From Turnera subulata (Eukaryota > Streptophyta > Magnoliopsida > Malpighiales > Passifloraceae): a DNA stretch of 64,000 nucleotides. The stretch is taken from assembly GCA_028386065.3 (NCBI GenBank), contig JAKUCV010000166.1, forward strand, positions 16,872 through 80,871. The letters run 5' to 3'. The translations under genes and the position numbers were made by a program. The notes under the pieces are model-generated. The model was not told the origin of the DNA. It did no database searches and saw only the letters and a list, made by a program, of their open reading frames with translations. Positions 1 through 10,980 of this stretch are shown piece by piece. Each line of letters starts with the position of its first letter. Position 1 is the stretch's first letter.

Positions 1-153
1 TTATGATTGTCCCTTTTGGTGTGGTTTTTGTCATGTTTTACTTTCCCTCGTTTTTGAAAGTTTCGGATTGTATTGCTCTATTCTGGCACTGCACATATGA
101 TGTTGAGATTGGGAATTCAGTCTGTAAACTAATGAGCGGTTACCATTTGGCAG

Positions 154-765
154 GTCCTTGATCGTGGAGAGAAAATTGAGCTTTTGGTAGACAAAACTGA
201 AAATCTTCGCTCTCAGGTTTGTGGAGTATTTCATGTTACTTTCTCCTGATGCTAAACTTATTCATTTCTGACTTACTATGGATTGTGGAGGAGTTTGCTT
301 TCTAGTTTTGATCAATTCAACTTCCCAAATGCACTTTCAAAATAAAAATAAACTAGTCTAAAAACTAGGATACTCCTTGTTCAGGGTTTTTTGTTAAATC
401 CCAAGGTTGGCACTTGTTTTCGAAATTTCAACCAAACCAATATAAGTGAGATGGTGAAACTCCGATACTTGTGAATTGTGATGGCTGCTCTTATTCACTT
501 GTGGAAGTGACTAATATAATGAATTTATGCCTTTCCATACTTCGTTTAGTTTTTGTGTACTCGTGTTTGTTAGCAGCCTTGCATCAGGTTGACAGTGCAA
601 TGTTTCATTATTATGTGACAGGCACAAGATTTCAGACAACAGGGAACCAGGATGAGGAGGAAGATGTGGTTCCAGAACATGAAAATCAAGCTAATTGTGC
701 TGGGCATCCTAATCGCCTTAATTCTCATCATAGTGTTGTCGGTTTGTGGTGGTTTCAAATGCTAG
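154..765 (+). CDS. VAMP72: VAMP72-family R-SNARE, last two exons (5' part outside window)
   Basis: Two coding exons, 154-216 and 622-765, joined in phase 0 between CAG/GT and AG/GC borders. The first encodes [20 protein letters not shown] plus Q, the C-terminal half of a longin R-SNARE motif. The second encodes a basic juxtamembrane stretch ([11 protein letters not shown]) and a strongly hydrophobic tail anchor ending CGGFKC, then TAG at 763-765. In plants VAMP721-726 proteins sit on trans-Golgi, endosomal or secretory vesicles and pair with plasma-membrane Qa-SNAREs in exocytosis and cytokinesis. The DKTENL and [14 protein letters not shown] signatures fit VAMP721/722/724/726 rather than VAMP727. 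The longin domain and central SNARE heptads lie upstream of base 1, so the exact paralogue cannot be fixed. Confidence 0.93.
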
Positions 766-1758
766 TGTTGCTGACGATGCTGCACTTTTGCCTTTTTGGG
801 TTACACGTACTGCGTACTATTAGTCTATATAATATGACAGCGCTGTGTATAGTTTGAACTTTTGGATTCTCTTGGTTTATTGATGTGTGGAAGTTTGCCA
901 TTCCTTGCCGTGGTGATTCGCTGTTCAATGATATTGCCATTGTTTTGTTATGCTTTTCTTCTCTCTTGTTTTATCAAAGATTGTTTTGGTATGTGAATAT
1001 GGAATAAACAGCAACTAGTAGGATCTCGGCTCACTCATTATATACAATACTTTTTTAGCCTTTGTTGGGTGAACACGACCCAATACTTGGCCGGAGTTTG
1101 ACAGAGATGCTCATGAACGTGGGTGTTGGTTTTAATTTGATTGCTGCGAAGTAAATATGCTTTTACGACTATTGGATAGCCCTGTCCCTCGATTAGAAGA
1201 AATTAGGATGCGCAGTAGTTACGTTGTTTAATGATTTGTTAATGAAAAAATGTAATGAATGAATGTTCAATCCTCTCAACCCGGGGTTTTTTCCTTTTCT
1301 AAATCAAAATCTCAATCTCTTCGCTTCTTGAAGAGGTGTGATCGAGAAATATAAGGAATCATTAAATTGCTGTATGGTCATTCCAATTTACAGATGCTGT
1401 ATGTCTGTATATTTCTTTTGGTCTGCATCTGACTTTAATAGTCCTGGCATTTGACATGGTTATAATCCGCACAAGCAAACAGCCCCCCGCTGAAAAGTCC
1501 ACAAGCACGCCAAAGGCCTTGTCAAACAAATACTTTGAATGAACTATCTACCTACTTTTGTCATTGCCTTCTCAAATTCGAATTCAGTACATCTTTTTTT
1601 TCTTAATGAAAACAGTTCAAGACTTTTTGATACACGGAATTGTATAACATTCAACAAAGAAAACGATTATTTTGGTTAGCAACAACAAATAACTTTCTCT
1701 ATTTTTTTCCATCCAACAAAAACCGAATTAGTCCTTGTTAAAGAAGCAAGGAAAATTA
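766..1758. other. Convergent 3' flanks of VAMP72 and PANC
   Basis: Nearly 1 kb between two converging genes. It should contain both 3' untranslated regions. No further coding pattern, RNA gene or repeat was seen. The open frame at 471-857 is a read-through shadow of the last VAMP exon. Confidence 0.6.
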
Positions 1759-4044
1759 TTATGCATTGATTTCGATGTTATCAATCAACCTGACCTTCCC
1801 AAACCAGGCTGCAACACAGAAGACAACCGGATTCTTTATCTCTTCGACTGCTTCTAAACTTTCTTGGTCTACAATCTGCCAGGAAAAGCAATGAAGCTCT
1901 TTATTACATTAGTGCTCGTCTGCAAATCCAATCTGATAGCTATTTTCATGTTCACATTGCCAGCCATTTTTTCCCAACAAACAAGCAGGCATCTTATTAC
2001 CCAAGAATTAAAAACTTGCAAATTATATAGTTTAGAGATTCTGTTCAAAAAATATAGTTTAGAGATTACATAGCCCAGTCCTACTTTACCAAGGCCGATA
2101 TGTCCCTTCCCGTTGAGCACCATCAAGAGACAACATCATGGCTCAAAAAATATGCAGACATGTCATATTTTAGATCCTTAAACACATATGATAACACTAA
2201 CTGAAATGACTTCAGGACTGTTGACTTAAGTCATTCCAGCATGCATGACAACAGATTTCTCATTGTACAAAATTCTGAACAGTCACACAAAGCAAATATG
2301 CAGAAATTGCCATCTTTCTATATAATGCACGCATTCAAATAGAGATGAGAGACATTGATTTGTTCACCTCAGCATAATCAACTTTCCCTCCAGCTTCAGT
2401 TATTGCTTGGACAACGCAGTCCCTTAACATGGTACAACTTTTGTGGCCTTCTTGTGCAGATGATTGAGCTTTTAATAATGACCGATTTATGGACAAAGCC
2501 TGCAAGATGAAAAGAACGATATTATAATTTATCAGCAGGACATTTTTATGAAGGGAGCTCCTCACACGAAAGAATAAACTTCATCTGCAAAAAGAGTCAT
2601 CTCCTGAAAGATTTACAACAATTTGCCTCATAGAAAGAACTCAACAATTTAAATTTAAGTGCACCAAAGAGATTGAAAAGCTGTAAAGTGATGCAATTGT
2701 AGAGAGTGAGAGAGGAAAAGAAGAAGAAATCTACATTCAACAGAAAGTGCTGAAGGCATCTATGGATGATGCCAATTCTTGGATCAAATATTAGGGAAAA
2801 AAAGTGTGACATGGGCCTAATCTTGTGGTATTGATTATATGCCAATCAATAAAAGACTATTGAAACAGAAACTTTTGAGCTTTAACGACTATTAGCAGAA
2901 CCTTTTCCCTAGCTTCCGCAGATAGATGCACATTCCGTGAACTCATTGCAAGGCCATCATTGTCTCGCATTACATCAGATCCTACTATTCTTATGGAAAA
3001 GTCGAGATCTCGAACCTGCAGGAAATCAAACAGAGAAGAGAACATTAGATAAATGCGTTACAAAAACCAAATAGCTGTCAAGGTATGGGACCCAAAACCA
3101 AAGATCAAATCGAATTATGCTTGTACATATCTAAAGGGAAACAAAGTTACATTCTGAGAATACTATAATCAACTTATGAACACTGAAAAGAAAATCAGAT
3201 ACTATTCCATAAATTCATTTTTTTTCCTCACTCTCAGCAACGAAATCATAAAACCACCAAGTAAATGTTCTAAAGACAAATAATATTATATGCACAGCTG
3301 TGAGAAAATTCAAAGCAGAATGCTAGCATCTGATGCCACAAACTTAAAATATACTCACAAGCACAAATGTTTGTATAGAGTGACCCTTTTTTGACTCGGA
3401 AGAAGTGGAAAACAAAGAAAACAATTGCCTACCATTCTCTGAATGATCCTCCACTGCTGGTAATCCTTCTTCCCAAACACAGCCACATCAGGCTCCACTA
3501 TATTGAACAACTTGGTAACAATCGTAGCCACCCCTCTAAAGAACACAGGCCTACTCTTCCCGCACAAACCCTTCTCCAGTCTCTCCACCCTCACCCATGT
3601 CTCATGTCCCATCCCTTTCTCCTCCACACACGACACTACCCCTCCTTTGCCACCCTCCTGATTCTTGCACTCTTCGTCGCCGCCACTCTTACCAATCTCG
3701 TTCTTCCCATCAACTCTGTAGTCGTAGAGATTGTGGGGGTGGAAAACGGCGTCCACTCCACCAGGAACAGACATGAGCTTGTGGATATCCCCCTCAAAAT
3801 CAGATGGGTAAGTGGAGAGGTCCTCAGAGGGAGAGAATTGACCTGGGTTCACATAGATTGACACCACTGTCAAATTGGCGTGCTTGTGTGCTTCCCTGAC
3901 GAGGGAGAGGTGGCCTTCGTGGAGATAACCCATTGTGGGTATTAAAGCTATAGTCTTTCCTTGAGATCTCATTGCTCTCGACCATCTCCTCATCTGGTCC
4001 TTGTCTGATATTATCTCTGGCCGTTTTGCCGCTGCTGCTTCCAT
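1759..4044 (-). CDS. PANC: Pantothenate synthetase (pantoate--beta-alanine ligase)
   Basis: Four exons on the minus strand, 4044-3433, 3015-2902, 2499-2368 and 1875-1759, all with GT-AG borders and all joined in phase 0, giving 324 residues. The enzyme joins pantoate and beta-alanine with ATP to make pantothenate (vitamin B5); the plant enzyme is cytosolic. Visible signatures are [14 protein letters not shown] (HIGH-type nucleotide-binding motif, residues about 38-51), [15 protein letters not shown] and DGLAMSSRN, and the C-terminal [16 protein letters not shown]. Residues about 115-150 form the extra low-complexity loop ([20 protein letters not shown]) that plant enzymes carry and bacterial PanC lacks. 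The start is the first ATG in frame; a GTG two codons upstream was not used. The length is close to the Arabidopsis enzyme (about 310). Confidence 0.97.
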
Positions 4045-4151
4045 TTTCACAAACTGAGAGGAGCTTAGTGAGTTGTGGTGGTTATATAGAAGAGCTGCTC
4101 TTCTTGAGAGAGAGTTTGAGAGAGGGAGTTTTTCAAGTTTTACTATATCTT

Positions 4152-4161
4152 TTATTTATAG
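4152..4161 (-). promoter_or_regulatory. Likely TATA box of PANC
   Basis: Reads CTATAAATAA on the minus strand, about 108 bp upstream of the PANC start codon, which leaves a 5' UTR of roughly 75 nt. A second TATATAA-like run lies nearer, at about 4080-4090, but would leave almost no leader. Confidence 0.5.
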
Positions 4162-4931
4162 AGCTAAGAGCTTTTGAAAGGACCAAGGCAAACGACATAA
4201 ATGTGAGAGATATAACGAGGTAAGTAGTTGTAAGTTGTGACTAGTAAGAACGATATTCCTATGTGGCGGGTTGGTTGTACTTGCGGTGGTGGCGCCGTCT
4301 CGGTCTAATGTCAGATAAATGGCACAATTATACGGGAAAAAAAAAAAAGGAAAGAAAAAAAGGCATGGAATTCTGCCGAAAACGTGCTACAAGCCTACTA
4401 GTGGGGTGTGGTGTCACAAAACTTATCTATTGTGTTGATACGTGGAGACTCCTTTATAATTTTATTTTTCTTCAAAAACTGCAATTGGAACTGACAGTTG
4501 AGGCCAATAATGCTTTTGTAATTTCTACTGCTCCTATATGTGGGATACATCCATTAAAGAAAAAAAAAAAAAGGGAAAAAATTAGAGCCTCTAGAAGTAA
4601 AATCTAAAGCGTCACGATTCTATGGAGTCAAGCCATCAAAGTTGTTTCCAGCCCGTTACTTTGGACCATAATTTGTTCATTGCCTTGAATTGATTGAATG
4701 AGTTGGATCATAAACCAGGACGTGTTTGTTTCCAAACAAAGATCCTGATTCCCATTGTAGTTCAGTTTTATTAATACCCCGGGGCCCGGCCCAATTTGTA
4801 CAATGCCTTCCTATGTTCCACTCCTCCTATATACAAATTGTAACACAACCACCAATACCTCACACCCAAGCCAATTCGAACAGGCACTAAAAGCAGTACA
4901 ACGCCACAAGGCTAAAGAACAAATACGAAGA
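4162..4931. other. Intergenic, PANC promoter side and TPR gene 3' flank
   Basis: Contains A-rich runs near 4340 and 4560 and probably the 3' UTR of the next gene. No coding signal was seen on either strand. Confidence 0.5.
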
Positions 4932-7881
4932 TTAGCAGGCTAACTGGTCCCTGAATGAAGAGATTTCTTCAAAGATGGGCAGCCTTTTGGATCTGGTTGG
5001 AGCCCATTCGTTCATGACTTGCTCAAGCATCTTGACAAAGTCGGCGTCATCAAAACTGAGGCCCAATATGCCCATCAGTTCAGGATGGGCCTGCTTTGAT
5101 GCCACTTCCATATACAGCTCTTCGGCCCTTTTTCTTGATCTAATTTCATCTGAGCCAGGAAGTACACCTTGCAAGACGTTTTCCAGAACCAGACGGGCCT
5201 CATCATAACGGGCCTGTTTCATCAAACACAGTGCCAAGTTGCAGGCCTTATTTGCATCGGGGTCGATCATCTGGGCTTTCTGGTACACAACCTCGGCTGC
5301 TATGTAGTTCGCTTTCTGCATATAGGCCCAGCCCAAGTTCCCCTGCCATACCATATTCTCCAATCCATAAGCACATTTCTTAAAAAATGAAGCATATCAT
5401 ATTCAATTCGGAAAATGATATGTATGCATTAAGAAAAAAAAGATTAAACTGAGGTGATAAGTTAAATAATATATGAGACAGTGTACCAGTAATCTGGAAG
5501 TTTCTTGCTTAACAGAGACTTGAAACTTCTTCCCATGAGAACGTGCAGTTTTTGTTGGTTTGCCATTGAAGGCCTCTCCTTGGTATATTAATCTTAGTTT
5601 CCGCTTTATCAGATCTATCTGCTCCTCTATTTTCCCACATTTCTGCAAAATGCATATTACATTAGAGAAGCCGAATCATAGTATTAATGTGGCGCACCAT
5701 GCATCAAGACTACACATGCATGGTTATATATCTGGTTACTTAAAAATACACGAGAATTAATATTATACCTTGTACAAGTCAAGGAGGACATTATCGAGGG
5801 AATCTTGAGCTTGCTTTGAGCAACGGCCTCTAAAAGATCTGACAGCTTCTATGGCTTCTTCGGTTCTATCCAATTGCTTCATCACCACAGCCATGTCCTT
5901 AAGGGCACTATCCACTCTATCTCCTGCGTTAATTGCTTTCCAGAACCAGACTATTGCTGTTTCTGGGTCCTTGTCCACTAGCTGAAATCAAATTCATCAC
6001 AATGATTTAGTTACTTGGCGTTAATTAGTAAATTTTGGTGCCTTGGATTTGGCTAGCTATTTATAATTTTAGGTCACGGGACTTTTTCTCATAAAGTTTA
6101 TAAAATGGAAGTCTTGTGAGTCTTGGTTATTGGGGTCAAAATCTCGAGCCAATTAAAATGATCATAAAGGAAATGCACGAGATATATAAGATAAAAAGTA
6201 GTCAATATCTTGCTGTAAATACTAAAAATTCTACCCAATGAATGAAAAATAAGAATACAAATTGGTGGACCTCTTACAAATTTGAATCACAAACCGTTTT
6301 ATTCGGAAAGATGTGCAAGATTCTATTGTTTTCTTTCTTTCTTTTTTTTTTTTTTGAGAAAAGATTCTATTGTTTTCGACCCTACATAGTTGCAACTTTT
6401 TTTTGGATGCTGATCGTAGTTGTAAACTTCACTGAAAGAATGGCGATATTAGATTATCATATCAAGGATAAGTTTGTTTATAAGTGGAAAAAGTTGACGG
6501 AGTTTTATTTTTATTTTTTTTAATGAGAAATAGTTAAGGGGATTGATGATAAACAATTCCTGTATGAATGTGGACTAGAGTCAGGGATGATTCAATCAAT
6601 TATTCAATAAACATGCAAACAACAAAATAACTAGGAATCTGCCTTTGAAAGGTAGGTCTGACCAAGAATCAGTAAAGAGATCAATTTCACACTTTTTTTT
6701 TTCCACTAATTTAAAAAGCTTCGGGAGTAACTTTTATATTCTTTTTAGTATCAAAAACTTTTATATTCTTTAGGAAAAAAAAAAACCTTTAATTAAGAGT
6801 GAAATATCAAATATGTAATAGCAATTCATATCAAGGATACTTCATCTTTGAGCCTTGCTATATACTGCTAATATTTACTATTCATTCTACATATTGGGAA
6901 ACCCCATCACCTAGTTCCCCAAAGAGGAAAACTTGCAAGCAACTACCGGATGCAGATAGGGATGGAGAAACTTGCAAGCAACTAGTACTCCAAAATGATG
7001 ATTTATTATGATCACTATTCATTAGCATAAGTTGTCATCTCTTTTGGACTTTAATCCCCAAAGCACGTATAAATGACAGAGATGATATATCTGCATCGTC
7101 AAGTTTTCCAACAATGGGGTGACCAGATCTGCTGCACACTTAGGGTTGTAAAGTGTAGTTTAGGAAGTCAACTCTTGAAACAAAACATTACACATGAATT
7201 GAAATTTTTCCATGCCCAATTTCTGTATTTTCCAAGTGAATGTATGCTAACCTCTATATTAAGATCAGTGTACAGGCCGAGCATTATTTGATGTGGTTGC
7301 CACTTGCAAAATGATATTCTACGACACACATAATTATTTGGAGCATAAAATCCATATGTGCATGTATATATATCATTTCCTTTCTTCCAAAACTACCCGA
7401 GAGGGGAAAAAAAAGGTAGGTAACCCCATGGTAAGGTTTGACATTGACCTAATTGATAACAAATTAACGTTACAGAATCTAAGCGAGGTAAGAAGCTATA
7501 GGCTTGTTTCTTAAAAGTGCAACCTTAGGTTAGACATTTTCTTATCTTATCATTAATTGTGAAACCATAAATGATAATACTAGCAGCAAATAGCTAGCAA
7601 GCTTCAAGTAGCTAGCGGCGTAAAAGATAACCTACCGGCCAGTTGTTTTAACGCGAATGGAAAACTTAATCGCTAGCATTTACCATGATGGACACAAACT
7701 GAGCGCAAAAGAAATCTACAAGGAAAAGAGGTAATTAATTAAGGCAAGTATAGTAGATCAGGAGGACACGCACCTGAGCGTGCTTAGCTTTAACATAAGG
7801 ACCATCACCAGAAGGAACCTTGTGAATAACATGGAAAAGATCCTTCTCTTTTTTGCTCTTTTGTGGGCTTCCGGCCTCCAT
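4932..7881 (-). CDS. SDI1/MS5-like TPR protein
   Basis: Four exons on the minus strand, 7881-7774, 5981-5769, 5642-5487 and 5342-4932, joined in phase 0 to 295 residues. The N-terminus has the family hallmark FHVIHKVPSGDGPYVKAKHA, followed by the TPR core (KDPETAIVWFWKAI, DRVDSALKDMAVVMKQLDRT, SKQAQDSLDNVLLDLYK). After it come QGEAFNGKPTKTARSHGKKF and NLGWAYMQKANY, and the C-terminal KRLPIFEEISSFRDQLAC. This is the plant SULFUR DEFICIENCY-INDUCED 1/2, MALE STERILE 5 (POLLENLESS3) family. SDI1/2 repress glucosinolate genes under sulfur starvation; MS5 acts at male meiosis. The shortness and intact C-terminus fit the SDI branch better than MS5, but the paralogue is an inference. The first intron is long (about 1.8 kb). 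Confidence 0.94.
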
Positions 7882-8007
7882 GTCTCCCTTATCTCCCTTA
7901 TCTCTCGGTTTTAAGTTTTAACGCTACACAGACTTTGAGAATTATGAAAGAATTAGAGGGCTCTCTATGGAGAGAGATCAGGGCAGGGCAATAGAGGGTG
8001 GGTCCAA

Positions 8008-8017
8008 ATTTATATAA
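8008..8017 (-). promoter_or_regulatory. Likely TATA box of the SDI1/MS5-like gene
   Basis: TATATAAA on the minus strand about 130 bp upstream of the start codon. No clear sulfur-response cluster (repeated GAGAC) was seen nearby; a single GAGAC overlaps the start codon region. Confidence 0.5.
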
Positions 8018-10980
8018 GGATGTGTTACTAAAGGGGGACTAGTGAACCTGGTTGAGAAGTATGTCTATGTTCTTCAAGCTGGATTCTTTCTGAATCTTAT
8101 TACATCTGCCCAAGTATTTTGTCTTAAACACGTGTTGCCCTTTGGTTGGCTACAAGGCTGCCTTCTGCTCATGCTCTCTCTTTGTTCACCCTTCATTTCT
8201 CCCCCATGGCTGCTCTTATGTGTCTTTCATATTTATCGAGTCCAATTATGTTGCTACTAGAATAAGACAGCCTGCTTAATTGAAAAAAAAAAAATAATAA
8301 TGGTTACTAATGATGGGATGGGATAGTCTGCGATAATACATCATAGACTTTGTTGGATTCCTGTAAAATGCGGATGTAGAAAAAAATTAGCAAAGCTGCA
8401 GAAGTAATTTTCTATTTAATCGCAATTAATAGAGGATTAGTGGTTTAGTTTAGTAGTAGCACCATCGTACACTTGTTGGCAGTTAATTTGATACGGAATA
8501 TAAATAACAGCCTTACTAGAACTGTCAAACAGGGGGCCTCGGGATCTATTAACTCTAGTTCTCGTCAGTTCTTTATTGATGACCTTTAATTTTTTTTTGT
8601 CATTATTTAATCTTCAGAAATCTCCATCAATCCCCTGTGACATACTACACTGGAGGATCATCGTCTCCTTCCCAAAATAAGAGTGAATATGGAGCTATTT
8701 AGGAAGTATTCACTTGCTATTATTTTTTGCTTTTTTTTTTTAATATAAAAAAAAAAAAAAGAGAAAAGGAGAGGGAGGAGGAGGCCCAGGAGGGTTTTGC
8801 TACAGTTGTCACTGTCCGCCAAAAGAGCGTTTTATTTTATTCCTGCCTAATAATATGAAGAAAACAACACTCCAGAAGAGATCAATCGACATCATGTAAA
8901 TATTAGTATATAAAAATTGAATTTATTTTTTTGAACTGATTTACAACAGATGAGAGCCGTACATTGAGCCAATGAACCTGGCGTGAAAAGCAGTATAAGG
9001 TTCAGTATCGTGAACCAACCCTGCAAATTGGACGCCCACACATCATCATGTTATCGGATAATTCCCATTTTTAAATGAACCGCTGAAATTCTTTTGTTTT
9101 TTCTTTTTGTCGAAATAAATTCGACAAGTTTGCATTGTGGATTTCAGATATCTAATCAAATTGTTGTGTGTCACGAACTTGCGAAAAAATCAATGACAAA
9201 ATATCCTTTGATGATACGAGGGGGCTAGTTATTGGCTTTTCAGACACACCAATTCATTGTTATGCAATGTTCCTGAATCTGTCCAATTTTTGCTACGACA
9301 TACATACATGATAAGAACACACATTGCCCAAATCCTCGATTGTATTAAAGACTTGCCGCTAATCAAAACGCTTCAGGAAGATGAGAAAGAAAAGTATATC
9401 TTATACAGCCTAAACTTTTGCTATTTTAAGTAACAGATATCAACTAGACATATAAAAGTACTTGTGGAAAATGATGGAGGGCTCCAAGACCCAAACCAAA
9501 AAAAAACAAAAAAAAAAAAAAACAAAACAAAAGACAAATATGGATCGAAAATTGTTAAATAAACAAATCTCCAACCCAAGATGACGAGACTAGACTGGTA
9601 GTGACGATTTGAACAGGGCAAGACCACTTATATTGTTTTCTTTCTTAGTGTTATCCCTGTAATTAATGTAACTTCATCAAAATTATCAAGTGAACCTCCC
9701 AATTACATTAACCTCTTTGTAATGTAATAGATTCCTACGACCGGGGAAAAAAAATATTTATAAAATGAATTTCTTCACTTTTCTTTTTCTTTTCTTTTTC
9801 TTTTCTTTTTTATTTTTTTTTTCCACCAACAGCCTCTATCTCTATGGAGGGAACCACTACCAGGATGGATTAAAGTTAATTGCGATGTTTAGCATTAGCA
9901 TTGACAAAAGCAAATTCACAGTAAAAGCAACAGGAGGCAAAATAGCACGTGATTCTTATGGACGGTTTATGGGACGGTACTACCATGAAAACTCTGCATC
10001 ACCTTAGGCTGCTGAAAGCTGAAACTTTTAAAGCTGCAATCTTATTCGCCTCACGCAAGCTTTGGGATTTCTGGAGAGCCATTGTTTGGAAGCAATTACA
10101 CAAGCGTCTTTGGAAAAAGAGAGGAGAGGCATCGGACAGTTGAAGGTATCCTACATGATGCGATTTGGACTCTTATAAATTTGTTTCAATCATGTAAATT
10201 CAGGCATGTAACTAAAACCGGACCAAACACTTCTTAGCTACAAGTGCTGCTGGGGGCACTTTGAGTCCTTGTTTGCAATTCTCTTTGCCTGACTTGCCGC
10301 TGGACATTTTATGTAACGATACACAAGCCTAGGTATTTATGTTTACTTTGGCCGGGCTAGGGTTAATGTGTATATTATATGAAATTCCTTTTTTGGTACA
10401 GTATATTAGATAAAAATTCAAGTATAAAATAAATCATTTATTTGTATGTCAAAGGTTGTTGAAATCAAAATACCTAATCGAACATTGATCTCAAACCTCG
10501 AGTCTTCATTTTTCAAAAATAGCCACAAAACACTTATTTTGTTACCATTTCATCACTCCAGATAGGACAAAAGCTCTGAATTAGGGACTTGTGTGTTGTG
10601 AGCTTAAAGTTGCTCGCCAAACTGATACTGCAAATGCTAATAATGAATCAGATGCAAAAGCTTTTGAAAGGAACAAATAAATATACCACTAAAATATGGA
10701 CAAACTAATTTCAAAAAGAGTCGGCTAAATTACACAGCAATCATAAAACTCCCCTATCGCTCTTTCGCTAAATGCAAAAAGGAACAAAACAACCTTGCCC
10801 ACGTCCACTTGATGAATTTTTTTTGATAAACATATGATGAAACTTAAACACATGCAACAGCAGCAGATCATATGCCAATACTTCACGCTATTGAAAACAG
10901 TTTTGAAGATAAAGTTAAGCTCACTGGCCAAGGCAAGCATTTAGCTAAAGCAAAAAGAGAAAGCTCATTTCCTCTCCAGA
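8018..10980. other. Long intergenic stretch without a recognised gene
   Basis: About 3 kb, A+T-rich, with poly-A and poly-T runs (8286, 8730-8760, 9500, 9780-9820). Two overlapping open frames at 9765-10143 begin in a T-rich low-complexity run and match no family I recognise. The right end should include the ALBA gene 3' UTR. Confidence 0.5.

Noticed and set aside
3391..3861. 156-codon plus-strand frame
   Set aside because: Antisense shadow of PANC exon 1.
9765..10143. Two overlapping plus-strand frames
   Set aside because: The start falls in a T-rich simple repeat; no homology, no supported splice context.
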